Shown: positions 11,364-22,356 of the stretch, one piece after another
Layout of the letters: each line of letters begins with the position of its first letter
How positions within the stretch are numbered: the stretch's first letter is position 1
From: Oidiodendron maius Zn
Lineage: Eukaryota; Ascomycota; Leotiomycetes; Myxotrichaceae
Length of the DNA: 64,000 nt
NCBI GenBank assembly: GCA_000827325.1
Contig: KN832876.1
Coordinates: 744,001 to 808,000 of the forward strand
Reading direction: 5' to 3'
Program-made: the position numbers and the translations under genes
Notes under the pieces: generated by a model
Databases searched by the model: none
Told to the model about the DNA's origin: nothing
Seen by the model: only the letters and a program-made list of their open reading frames with translations

Positions 11364-11751
11364 CAAGAATTGGGAGTTGTTTAGTGTTTTGCCCAAAGAT
11401 TGCTGTCTTCCTGAATCGAGCTGAGGACGCCGAAATGAGGAAGAAGACAAGACCGTTGAAGAGAGTAGCTCTCGAGACATGACAGGACGCTCCGGCACTC
11501 AATTTGAGAATAAGATCGGAAAATAGGTGAGGAAATTACTGATGTCTGAGACACTGTCAAGTACAGCATGGCATCTATATGTACAGCGTCTCACATCTAG
11601 AGTGGATCCGAATCCTATAAGATTCAAGGCTAGGGAGCTTAAGAGGGATCAAGTAGTCTAGGATTTATGAGGTGTAGGTATACTATCATACATGCCACTA
11701 GGACATACTGTCCTATCAGCTCCAGGCACCACACTTTTTTATTTCCCTCCT
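11364..11751. terminator. convergent 3' flanks of spt10 and cct7
   Basis: The two flanking genes end toward each other here, so the 388 bp should hold both 3' untranslated regions and polyadenylation signals. I see no gene. Short frames on the minus strand antisense to the spt10 end have no recognisable content. Confidence 0.4.
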
Positions 11752-13583
11752 CTACCGTCTTGGCATGCCTCTACCTCTACCTCTTAGCGCTCTCTGCGCT
11801 GCTCCTGGTGGTAAGCCTCGCTGTGGCGCTTGAGGTTGTGCACTCTCTTCGTTCTTGATGGTCTCATCAACGCTCAGAATCAGACAGCTGGCTTCTGTGG
11901 CTGCTTGAATTGCATTGATCTTGACCAACGCAGGCTCCCACACAAATGCCTCCAGGTTATCCCTAACGCCTTCGTCGACAAAGTCGACACCCGCCCAGGT
12001 GTTGCCCTTCCTGTGCTCAACCCTCAGTTTGTTAAGGATGTCAGTGGCGTCGAATCCTGCATTGTCACAGAGTTGCCGTGGAATCACTTCTAGTGCTTTA
12101 GCAAACGACTTGATGATTGCTTGCTGCTTGTGTGGCACGTTCTTATCCGCGTAGCGGTGCAGGTACGCGGAAATTTCCATCTCACATGCACCACCACCGG
12201 CAACAATTGTGTTGTTCTTAATTGCGCGCTTGACGATCATGATGGCGTCGTGAAGAGACCGCTCAACCTCCGCAATAAACTGTTCTGCACCACCACGGAG
12301 CACCAGAGTACATGTCTTGGCTGCGGGGCAGTCCTCAAAGAAGTTGAATCGCTCTCCTCCGATTTGGCGCTCCTCGAAAGAACCGCACGTACCGAGATGC
12401 TCAGGCCGGATATCCGAACAAGTCGACTGGATAGAACCACCTGTAGCTTCGATAACTCGGTCAAGGTCATCAGAGGATACTCTTCCGGCACAGAAGATGT
12501 CTCTATCTGCAAAATACTGCGTCGCCAAATCTCCAATCGGTAATTTGGACAGAACAACCTTGGCACCGGTTTTGTAGACAGCCTCCATCTTGTTATAGAT
12601 AATTTGCCATTCCGCGTCAACTATAGCTTGATACTCCGAAACCTGCTCCACGCGCACTTCAGCGTTGTCTTTCTCAGACTTGAGCTCCAGCTCAACATTC
12701 AGGCAGACGATCTTAGGGTTCTTGAAGGATTTGGGTTGTTGCTCGAAACCGGCATAGGAAAAGGTTTTCTTGAATGCTACACCGTTGACAAAGAGCGAGT
12801 CTGTGAGGGATCCTCCTGGAATTTTCTTGATACCAATGAGTTTTTCGTTCAGGTCGTCTTGGTCGAGAGTGAGCACTGCGTCAACAACCACTATCTCTTG
12901 TTAGCGGTAATCTAGAAATAATAGCATATCCACCTACTCTTTGTGAAAAATGGTGTATTTCTCTTAATCAGCTTGCTGCTCATAGCAGTTCCGGCCAATT
13001 TTCCTAGCGTTTCCCTCTTGTTACTCTCACTGGTATTGACAGCAATTTCTTGGACTTTGTTGACAGCCATTGTAGACGCTCTCCTTAAACCTTTGATGAT
13101 TGTCTGTGGGCTGACCCCCTGCTCTACGTGGTCCTTGATCTCCTTCAGGATCTCGCCAGCCAGCACAACAACAGACGTAGTTCCATCTCCAACTTCAGCA
13201 TCTTGAGATCTTGCAATATCGGTCAAGATTCGCGCGGCCGGGTGAATGATATCAAGCAGCTCGTATCCGTCAGCACTGAGTAGGAGAGAAATTTTTCAGA
13301 GAGCTCACCTTCATAACTGTAGCTCCATCATTGGTGATCGTCTGCTTGCCATTTGCATCCACAAGTAGCAAATCCCCACCATATGGGCCCAAAGTACTCT
13401 TTATCGTAGCCTGTACAGCTAAACAAGCATTAATATTACTGATAATCTGCCCCTTGCCCTGCGACGAATCCGTGCCTATGTGCGTCACATATTAGTAAAT
13501 CCTCCCAGCTATGAGTTGAGCAAATTTCAATGCTCACCTTCCTTCAGCACAATAATCGTGGGGGTTTGGCCACCGAACGACAT
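11752..13583 (-). CDS. cct7: CCT7, eta subunit of the cytosolic chaperonin TRiC
   Basis: Four exons on the complement (13583-13538, 13475-13309, 13259-12938, 12890-11752) encode 557 residues, the usual size for a CCT subunit. Group II chaperonin signatures are clear: NDGATVMK, then [17 protein letters not shown] (the conserved GDGTT of the ATP site), and near the middle the [12 protein letters not shown] segment. Eta-specific sequence includes [27 protein letters not shown]. TRiC folds actin, tubulin and WD40 proteins in the cytosol with ATP. Splicing is unusual only in intron 2: the frame requires the acceptor after GATACGAG, and the upstream CTGAC is then a good branch site; a nearer CTCAG would bring in a stop. 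The C terminus is a Gly-Arg-rich tail, GRGRGMPRR. The gene is convergent with spt10 and lies downstream of the polymerase gene on the same strand. Confidence 0.95.
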
Positions 13584-13945
13584 TTTGGCCACCTTGTAGA
13601 ACTATCAATTAAAAGGGTGTCAAGGCGAAAACGTTGTCGAATGGTGCTGTCTTTAAAGCTTCGATCCGTCCGTTGATGCCTTTCGAAATTCTCGATTTCG
13701 CGTTACCGCGCGTAGGTCGGTTGGTTACCGTAGAAGTCACATGACCTGAAACCACTCACCCGGGTGGCAGGTCGGGTGGATGACCCAAAGCTAAGGGATG
13801 TCTAATTTTCAAATGGTCTAATCTGCATAGCAGTAAAACATATATTTTTGCACAGGGTAGGAGAGAAATTCTTTGTTTAAACCTAGGTTACAAAATTTCC
13901 TATGCAGCTACCAAGGTATTGTTTCCAAGTCCATGCACGCCCAGT
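13584..13945 (-). promoter_or_regulatory. cct7 promoter / pol2 3' flank
   Basis: This 362-bp gap must hold the cct7 promoter and the end of the pol2 transcript. I see a CACCCGGGTG palindrome near 13760-13769 and a TCACATGACC stretch near 13737-13746, but no convincing heat-shock element. No gene is present. Confidence 0.4.
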
Positions 13946-16900
13946 CTATAAATTTGCCTTAACGCCGCCCACAACATCACTCAGCATTCTTAATCCATAA
14001 ACACTCGCTACACTCCCATATACGCCTAGTCGTCTCTCTATATCGAGTCTCTTGATCGTCTCCCCCCAAGCACCACCACAGGAGCAGTGCTCCATGAAGT
14101 CGTTGACCCGAACGCTCTTGCACTTTACACATTTTAAATCTTGTGTGCACCACTCGGTGACCAGGCCTTCCACGTTGGCAATCAGCCGCTCCTCGAGGTC
14201 TAATCGCGGATACTCTGCCTCGCAGAACGAGCATTTCCATGCCCGAGTTTGTCCAGCCACATTCCCATCAGCTCCAATTTCAGGGATCAAGTCCTCGTCA
14301 CGGCAGAAGTCGAGATCCCGTGCCATTGTACAGTTTTCGCATATAAATTGTTGCATTCGTAAGCTCTCGCTGGGATTCTCGAATCGTGCCTCGTTGCTAA
14401 ATTCTCGAACTTCGAACAACTGAAGCAATTCCTTGCGCAGGAGCCGCGCTTCAAGAGTTATGTTCTTGTCGAGAGAAAGAACTTGCATGAGCGACTTGAC
14501 AAGTTGGAGAACGGGATTGGTGAGTTTGAGGTGTGAACCTGGGAGGATTGGGAAACTGTAGTCACCTGCAAGCTCCGGGTGCAGCAATTCGTCCTTTTGT
14601 CGACGGATGAGGCCGGCAATTTGACGTTTCAGGGGCTTCTCAAAATCTCTTCCAAGTACTATTTTATCTTCTTTCTCATCCCCAAGCATACTAACAGGAA
14701 GTTGAGTTGGTCGAGGCGTTCCGTCGATGTTGCCGTCAGTGAGAACTCGAGGCCGCTTAAGTTTGTGCATTATCTCCACAAACTCAACTACCCAGTCATG
14801 GAATATGGGCTGCAGAGATGTGGGCAAGAATTTGCTCAATTGCCAATGCATAACGCAATCAAGTGTCTGGTTTTCAGCTTCAACAACCTCCTGGCATGCC
14901 TTTCCGCCATAATTGAATTCATCATACCAAACAAGGTAGTCCCAGTATTCCTTGATTTCCAAGTCAAGGAAGTGGAAGAGTGGTTTGGCTTTGATAGATT
15001 TGAGGATGTATTGACTGTACGCATAAGCGTTTCCAACTTCACCCTTTGTAGTCTGCAAGAGTAGCCGATTTGCATTAGCGAAAACAACTTGGGAGCCAAC
15101 TCTTCGGAAGTCCGTCATCAATTGCTGGAATGCTTTCCGGGACATCATTTGCACGTAGTAGTGCAGCGAGCGGTCATAGAGGAATGAATCGGGATTTTCG
15201 ACCCATCGGACAAGGTGCTGCACCATGATATCAGCCATAGTACTCCCTCTGCTAGCTTCAGTCCACCACGCTTTGACCATCTCTCGGAGAACAGTGATAC
15301 CAGCTGCTGCGAATGCATTGTCTGCATAAAGTACATTTGTTCCGTCGCCTGTTCCGTCTTCTGAAGGCGCCGCTGGGTTAAACGAGATCGAATCGCTTCC
15401 CTCCAATTCATTGATGAGGGACGACGTTAATATTGTGTTGATGGCAAGATTGCGGACATCGAGTTCAATACAGACGGAGGGGTAGGTTCCTGGATTATTG
15501 ACAGATGGCATCTGGACAGTATCCAGAGGACCAAGGACGTCATCCAACTCATAGCCAGCATGATCCGGCCTTGGGCCTCCAGACCACCAGAGTATCACGT
15601 TATTTTTCTGTAATCGGCGTGCGTAAGCAACGTCAATCAGAAATCTAGGATCATCTCGCTCAAGGTTGCATAATGGAACATCCCCATATCTTGCTAGCTC
15701 TGTGAGATGCAAGATCCATGAGCCAAGGCTGAGATAGTGATTGACGAGACGTTTTGCAACGAAGGCTTGCCAGCCAAGTGGAGGAAGATTGCTATCCGAC
15801 ACATCATACTTCAGCGGCAGTACTGGAAACTCGGCTAGAATGGGAACATCATGGACAAGCATTCGTCGCTGCGGTGATTGGATGACCAGCATAAGAGGTT
15901 TCGACTCGTCGCTCCGTGTCTTTTTGACAAGATCTCCAATTTCAAGAAGTGCTTTTCGCCTTGTGGTAACTTGACTAGTTTTGAATTGAAGTTGTTCTTG
16001 ATATTCGAAACAATTCTGCCATGCCTGCCCAACAACCTCTTGCTGTCGTCGAGCTAACATGTCGCTGTAGATTTTCCCCACGTTTGGCAGGTCTGCACCT
16101 GAGTCCTTGGATTTTTGAAGAATTATTATATGAGCTTGCTCTTTTCCGGTGGAAAATAATGCGAAAACCTGCCTGTCGCCAGCAATGACATGATAGAGAT
16201 ACAGATACGCAATGGGGGAATCGGTAAGGTAGGGTTGCTTTGTGGTGGCCCGACAGAGATGAGAAAGATCGAATCCAGATTCAAGGCCCTTTCCAAGAAC
16301 TCCCGGCTGTGTCTCATCGAAAGTGCACAGACTTCCAAGCTGCAATACTGCTCGGATATTCAATGGGACTTGCTTCTCATATACGCCCTCGACGCTAGGA
16401 TGATTGAAGAGTAACGAAAACTTCTGGGCTTCGTTGACATATACGTCCTCAGGCATGGTAAGTTTGAAAAGATGGACTGATGGATGGCCATTTGGAAGCG
16501 TGTAATTGACCTTTTGTGCTTCACACCCATCCACCTCAATATCTGGTAATTCTCTGCCTTTCAAATTTAGGAAAACTTGTCGCAGCACGTTGATTTTCAG
16601 AGTGTGAATCTTTGAGTCAATAAGAACAAAAGCTAAGACGACTCCCGGACTAGCCGTCCCTCGTAATTGCAGGACCTGCCATGTGCTTTTAAACATCATT
16701 TCAGCCTGAATTCGGAAAGTCGCTCCGATATTACTCTGTGCATTGGCTCGAGTTTCACCGAACAAGTGTCGACGACGAATTCGGGCTTGCTTCTGGATCT
16801 TCCACTTTTGCTTCTGATACTCCAGGAAGCCAAGATAGTCTTCTGTAGGATTTGGCATCTTTTCTGGTAATGCTGCATATGGATTCGTCGAGACAGCGAC

Positions 16901-19900
16901 AGCGGGTTCCGGCGACTTCCTCTTTGCAGGCTTCTGAGAGACTTGCGATAGCGCTGTGCCGATGCTCTTTGGCCTCAATAATTTTACACCAAAATCTTCC
17001 ATATCCGCAGTGCCATTTTGGAGATTTGTGATTTCATCCAGTGGCGCTTTGCTAAACAAGTCGGTCATTCTTTTTTGTTTTAACTTGTCATCCTTGACAT
17101 TGATCCTGCGTTGCAGCCAGTCTGGATGTGCCACTCGTGGTACAGGGTTCCGCACTTTCTGAAGAGCAGCGGGAATTGTAATGAGCTTCTGTACCACTGA
17201 ACCAAGACGTTCCAGGTAGTATTCCCAGTCCAATAACGCCCTGGGATCCATGTTGGTTGGGTCCTCCTTTAACCACTTCCGTAAGAAATGTCGCTTAACT
17301 GAAGTATCTGCAGAGAAGATTGCCACAGGAACAGCCCGTTCGGTGACAGGTGCGTTCTTGGGCTTCGCACAAATAATGTACTTGCAATTTAACCCCTTGT
17401 CTTTTATCATCTGCTCGCCCAAGAAATCGGCAAGACGCTTCGCTGTAGTAATTGATGTCGATTTTTGCGTACCGTATTCCTCCAGAGTTTTGGACATGCT
17501 CCTGTTTTCACAAATAAGATCAATAAGCTCCTCATCAGCTAGCGTTTCGCCCTTGGAGTGTAAAACATCGAGCCACTGGTTGGCGACCTTGGCGACAGCT
17601 GCATAAGTCTCTTGGAGAGTACTGCCTTCTAAGAAGAACTTGAAAATTTGTTGCTGGAAGATCTTGATGAGCTTCAGCTCTCCTCTTCGTTTGACCTCAA
17701 ACCCTTTCAGTTCAGCTAGACTTCCATCATCGTTGAAAACTGCATATCGCTTCTTCAGATTCTTATCTTCTTCTTTTGAGGTTGGTAGAATCATAGCTTT
17801 ATAAGGGCCATCAACTTCGAAGAAGATGGAATTGTCGCTGTGCGTTTCGTACTTGAACGTTTGGGGGTCAACCAGTGTCTGGTATTGATGATTGGTGAAT
17901 TTGTCGTGGACCAGATGGTTTAACATGACACAGGGGTAGGAGATCGTCATCTTCTTCCCATTCTTAAGCGTGAAGGCGTAGTTTTCTGGGAACGTTGCAG
18001 GTAGCATACACCAGATACCATCAGTATCCAGCTCAAGTGGTCGACCAATGCGTTCCACAAGTTGTCTCGCCATTTGAATAATATGAGCACCAGTCAGGCA
18101 AGTGACGCCAGCCATCTCCATAGAGTACCAACGAGAGCCTTTTCTCATCACATAGCCGTAAAATGAGTTTAAAATAACCTTATGCGCTAGTTGCAACGAG
18201 TCGAAAAGAACAATCATTTTCTTGCCATTTTCGATCTCAACCTGAGAAGCACCAGACGCTCTCAGAGCCTCAGTCTTGCCTTTCCATACTTTTTGTTTCC
18301 CTTTATAATCATACCGTCGATCTCGAAAATCTCTAACAGTGTCAATGTAAAATGGATTCTCTCGTTGACAAATGATTGCTTCTCTCTCAATTGTCTTGGA
18401 GTCATGGATCTTGTGGTATATCTTTTGGCTGTAAAGCTGCAGTCTTTTCCGAATGAGAGAGGTTTGCTCGTCTTGAGTCAAGTCCTGGAACGTTCGAGCT
18501 GGGCTATTTGGGTACTTGCCCGGAAATCGTTCGTTTTCAAGGGAATTTCGTATCATATTGTACTCATCTCGTTTCGCAGGGAGATACTCTCCTCTCCACG
18601 CCCACGGCAGTCGACGATCGCAAGTTTTACCTGGCCTATTGAAATCGCAAGCAGCACAATCAGACTCCTGGATCATGGAGTCTGGTTGCAGTCGATTAGT
18701 GGTCATGATATTTGGGTACATGGATGCGACATCTAAATGGTAGATTAGAGGGCGCTCGTTCCGGTTCGGAGTCGCTTTTAAGCTGTTCAATCTATCTGTG
18801 ATCTGCTGCTTGACTTCCTCATAGTTTGTGACGTCTTCGATTGACTTTTTCTCTTCGACAGTTATGCTGAACTTCAATGCTGCATCAAGATCTCTCAGCA
18901 ACTCGTCGATAGCAGTTGTGTCAAGAGCAAAGTTAACAGGTATGTCGGCACGAAAGACACCGGCCTCAATACTTTCAACATGGCCGCCCACGTACGTCTC
19001 AGATTCTAAAAGATGACCTTCCCAGAAAGATTCTTTCGATTGGACGTGCTTATTCGGCAAGACGATCTCTTTCTGGTAGGCTTGTACCATGAGCAACATT
19101 TCGCATAGAGTTCCTGTTCCTTTGCGTAAAACAGCGTCTGGCCCCAGTGGAATGATCGTACACAATGAAAAGATAAAAGGATGCACATATTTCATGTACA
19201 GATAATATGTGGCCACTGCATCCGAGACGGAATATTCGGCTAGAGTCTGTGGCCGCTCGCTAGCATACCTCAGCATTAATTCTGGATCTAATTCATCAGG
19301 GTCATAGCCCAGCTTTGCCGTGGTCACAGCTTTCAAGCCTCTACTGCCTTGAGGCAAATAACTGTCTCGGTTGACCCAGTGGAAACAATCCATATGAGCG
19401 CTGTAATCGCAGCAGTACTGGTCATCGGTTCCTTTGCGCCATCCAATCTCCTGATACATATCAATACCATTGACGCTTGCTCGGGCGTCCACAAATGGCC
19501 AATCGAAAAAATCACCGTTATATGTCGCTATGACTGTTGGCCGAGCCTCTTTAATGTGCAGAAAGAATCGCTCGATGCAGGACTTCTCGTTTGGCTCATT
19601 GAATATCATGAATGGCCCTTCATATTCTGGCTTTGGCGTGTATTCAAAATCGTCGATATCTTCAGTAACAATCTCCCGGTTTGTAATCAGAAATCCCTGA
19701 CCATCTATCATGTACGATATCATCATAATCTGATCAATCGTTGCATCGGGAAACTTCAGGGGTAACTTCGTCGTTTCGATATCGTACGCCATGACCACTG
19801 GATCTGCTCTTTGGAGCCGCTCTTCTAAGCATTTCATCGTTGTAACTCCATGTTTTGCTTCCACCGTATACCATTTTCCAGTCCGTATATCTGACTCGAT

Positions 19901-20739
19901 CAATTGACGTTCAGAACGCACTTGTAGGAGGCTTACTTAGATCTATCATTACTCTCACATGATATGGTACATCCCATTCTCTAATATCCATAATAAAATC
20001 GCTCGCATCAGCAACAGACGCATTAAGTCGTTTCTCATCATCTCGTACATCGTCAAATAAGTCAAAGCCCACATTAGCACTGCGTCCAAGTCAGTGTCTC
20101 TCGCAATATGCCAACCTGGGGGGTAACGTACCTGGCAACCTCAGCATAGGTATCCATTGCATTCATACTCTTCTTGTTTTTTTCGGCAATTGGCATGATA
20201 TCCCGTCTCGCCGCTAGCAGGTCACTAACGTTTGCGAACCGCAACTCGTAAAATGTCCTCCTGTAACCTAAGAGGTGATTGGGCATCTGCAAATCCTCTT
20301 TCTCGACTCTCCTTAGACTTTTTACCACTCCTCCGCCAGGGGCGCGCTTCAACCATTCTTCTGCTTCTGGCTCATGGCCCCTCTTCACGGCAACTAGGAA
20401 GTATGGATCATATTCCAGTGTCGCTTTGAATGTACCCCCGTCTTCCTCAATAAAGTAGCAATCTAGCCCTGCTCTCCCGTCCGGGATCTTCCCATCTTCT
20501 ATACTGGTGCTGTGCAAGTTAACCAGCCACCCTACACGCTTCTTACCAGAATCGTATCGTGCAAATCCTTGTGCTTCGTCGATGCTATGCGCCAGCTTTA
20601 CTGCCTCGCGCTTTTCGTCTGCAGACGTGGCTTCGGCGCCGGATTTTGCAGCGAAGGTTTTCGGTTTCCGCGGACCGTGGTAGGCTTGTTTTCCGCCCCG
20701 GCGGTAGCCATTCTGTGGTGCTCGTCGAGGGGCCGGCAT
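13946..20739 (-). CDS. pol2: DNA polymerase epsilon catalytic subunit A (Pol2)
   Basis: Three exons on the complement (20739-20132, 20079-19937, 19890-13946) encode 2231 residues, the full length expected for Pol2, the leading-strand replicase. The proofreading exonuclease is intact: DIETTKLPLKFPD (Exo I), TYNGDFFDWPF (Exo II) and YSVSDAVATYYLY (Exo III). Polymerase motifs follow: DVASMYPNIM (A), KVILNSFYGYVMRKGSR (B) and ELDTDGIW (C). The CysX iron-sulphur motif CAACDFNRPGKTC is present, and the C terminus has the CysA and CysB pairs (CENC...CSFC and CVKC...CSCGG) that bind the B subunit. The second intron is only 46 nt; the acceptor before ATATACGG gives the conserved VRVMIDLNIRTGKWY junction, whereas the nearer AAG would leave a 15-nt intron. 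Two ACGCGT boxes lie upstream. I see no break or missing motif. Confidence 0.97.
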
Positions 20740-20855
20740 CGTGGATGAATCGAGGGTTGTTGGATGCTGTCGTTGAACGCGGAATGGTGACAAGTCTAGT
20801 TAAAGAATTGCCCCAACTTCGAACATCAATTACAACCTTTGGAGCTCCAGTGTGG

Positions 20856-20861
20856 ACGCGT
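20856..20861. promoter_or_regulatory. MluI cell-cycle box (MCB) of pol2, proximal
   Basis: ACGCGT, 117 bp upstream of the pol2 ATG. In yeasts this hexamer is bound by MBF and drives G1/S expression of replication genes including polymerase subunits. The sequence is palindromic, so strand is undefined. Confidence 0.6.
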
Positions 20862-20965
20862 CGTGAAGTTGTCCTATCGATTTTTGGGTCATTGATGTTG
20901 TGTGATCTCGATTGACTTGGGAAATCTTTACACGTTCGTCGCGTAGGCAGGAGGTGGAAGTCGCG

Positions 20966-20971
20966 ACGCGT
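20966..20971. promoter_or_regulatory. MluI cell-cycle box (MCB) of pol2, distal
   Basis: A second ACGCGT, 227 bp upstream of the pol2 ATG and 110 bp from the proximal one, embedded in TCGCGACGCGTTTT. A pair of MCBs in a replication-gene promoter is the classic arrangement in yeasts. Confidence 0.6.
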
Positions 20972-21326
20972 TTTACGGTATACTGTAGCGGCAAGTATGG
21001 CAACCTTAGGTTATCAGTGCTGATGAAATGCTCTCCACGGCTTCTTGGTTAATCAGATTAGACGCTCTAGTGACGGCCAAAATGAGTTAAAATATTCGGG
21101 AAGAAACAGAATAAAACGCCTTAAGGAATGCTGAGCAGGAACAGAGGGTAAAATGAAGGTTTCAACCCTAAAACAAGCAGAAGCTCACAACTGGGATGGC
21201 ACACACTATACTTACCATAAGCTCAAATAACGGTAGCTCTATGCAATATATCTCCATGCAGTTCTCTTCTAATATAATCTTCCGAATGTTAAATTTATGG
21301 CGTAATAAACTCGCGAAGACTTAAAT

Positions 21327-21350
21327 GTTCAGCCTTGCGCAAGGCTGAAC
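21327..21350. repeat. 24-bp perfect palindrome
   Basis: The left arm GTTCAGCCTTGC is followed directly by its exact reverse complement, with no spacer. It sits about 125 bp before the cox20 start, in the divergent promoter. It could be a dimeric regulator site, or a hairpin in a 5' leader if transcription starts upstream of it. Confidence 0.75.
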
Positions 21351-21474
21351 TCAAATCACTCCGGCATCCAACCTGACCAAATATGCAAGAATTCAACCTC
21401 AGTCTCTCATTTCCTCTTCGACACTTCTGTGCTGCCCTCCGAGCCACAACCGCAATTCCAAGTCAGTGAACATA

Positions 21475-22133
21475 ATGGCTGGCGACACACGGGAGCGGTC
21501 TCCCCAGGACCCTCATAATCTAGCTTCAGGGGAAATCGGGTCCGCAAAGCCCGCACGCGAGCCCTCAAAAAATTTTGAAGTCTTCCACTCAGCTAATGCC
21601 CTACCTCCAGGTTCGGGCCTGAACACCGCGGGTTCGAAACTCAACAATAGTAATCCTACCTTCTTCGATGCTCTCAAGACCGTTCGCCTGCAGGATTTCA
21701 CGCAGGTCCATATGTATCCATGCGTGCGAGAATCGCTGCTCATGGGCATCGGGGCCGGATTCGGTGTCGGCGGCGTGCGGGGTGTACTTGGAGGTGAGTT
21801 CTTGTTACCCTATTTTACTATCCTTCTTACTATTTACCTCTTTCATCAATGGGAAGGGACATTTCCGGCTAACTTACATACCCAGCACCAATTCCGAAGG
21901 CAGCCAACTGGGCCGTAGGCTCGTTCATTCTGTTCTCAATAGCGAACTACGAGTTCTGTATGTATAAACGTCAGCTGGAAAAGGCGAACATGAAACGTGT
22001 AGTGGAGATCATGGATCAGAAGAGAAATGAGAAGAAAGAGTTAGAGAGAATTAAGGCGGAGGGGATGCGGAGGGCGGAAGAGGCCGATCGGAAGGAAGAG
22101 GAGAGGAAGAAGAAAAGTTGGAAGTTTTGGTGA
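21475..22133 (+). CDS. cox20: Cox20 assembly factor of cytochrome c oxidase
   Basis: Two exons (21475-21793, 21886-22133) encode 188 residues. The conserved core is in the middle: TFFDALKTVRLQDF and PCVRESLLMGIGAGFG, then a first membrane helix ending near GGVRGVLGG, then the APIPKAANWAVGSFILF helix and the NYEFCMYKRQLEK segment. Cox20 sits in the inner mitochondrial membrane with two helices and chaperones newly made Cox2 during complex IV assembly. The intron (GTGAGT donor, CCCAG acceptor) falls in the loop between the two helices. The C-terminal tail is a charged Lys/Glu/Arg helix ending KSWKFW, common in fungal homologues. The first in-frame ATG is at 21475. The gene is divergent from pol2. 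Confidence 0.92.
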
Positions 22134-22356
22134 GGATAGAGTGGTGTATCTCATAGTGACTTACTTAGGGAATGTCTGGCAAGCAGTAGGATTGTGGCGG
22201 CCAAAGGTATCTTGTTGTAGTATTCAACAAGGAGGACTGTATGATAGTTACCCCAAACTCCCGAACTATGTGATGGAGCACTCGTTTTACATCCCCCGTA
22301 TTCAATCAATCCCAGAATGCCCGATGCCCAAGTCCTCTATAAACTCCACACCTTCC

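Larger units (their letters stand above)
20740..21474. promoter_or_regulatory. divergent promoter between pol2 and cox20
   Basis: A 735-bp head-to-head spacer with no gene. On the pol2 side are two ACGCGT boxes; on the cox20 side is a 24-bp perfect palindrome. The middle (about 21000-21300) is AT-rich and plain. A frame at 20559-20915 is antisense to the pol2 first exon and is a shadow. Confidence 0.6.

Noticed and set aside
13660-13710. TTCGAAATTCTCGATTTC upstream of cct7, similar to a heat-shock element
   Set aside because: The TTC and GAA units do not have the two-base spacing of a heat-shock element.
16190-18736. Several plus-strand frames of 75-180 codons
   Set aside because: They are antisense shadows of the pol2 coding sequence on the minus strand.
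21620-21650. GGTTCGAAACT, similar to a tRNA B box
   Set aside because: It lies inside the cox20 coding exon and there is no A box or cloverleaf around it.
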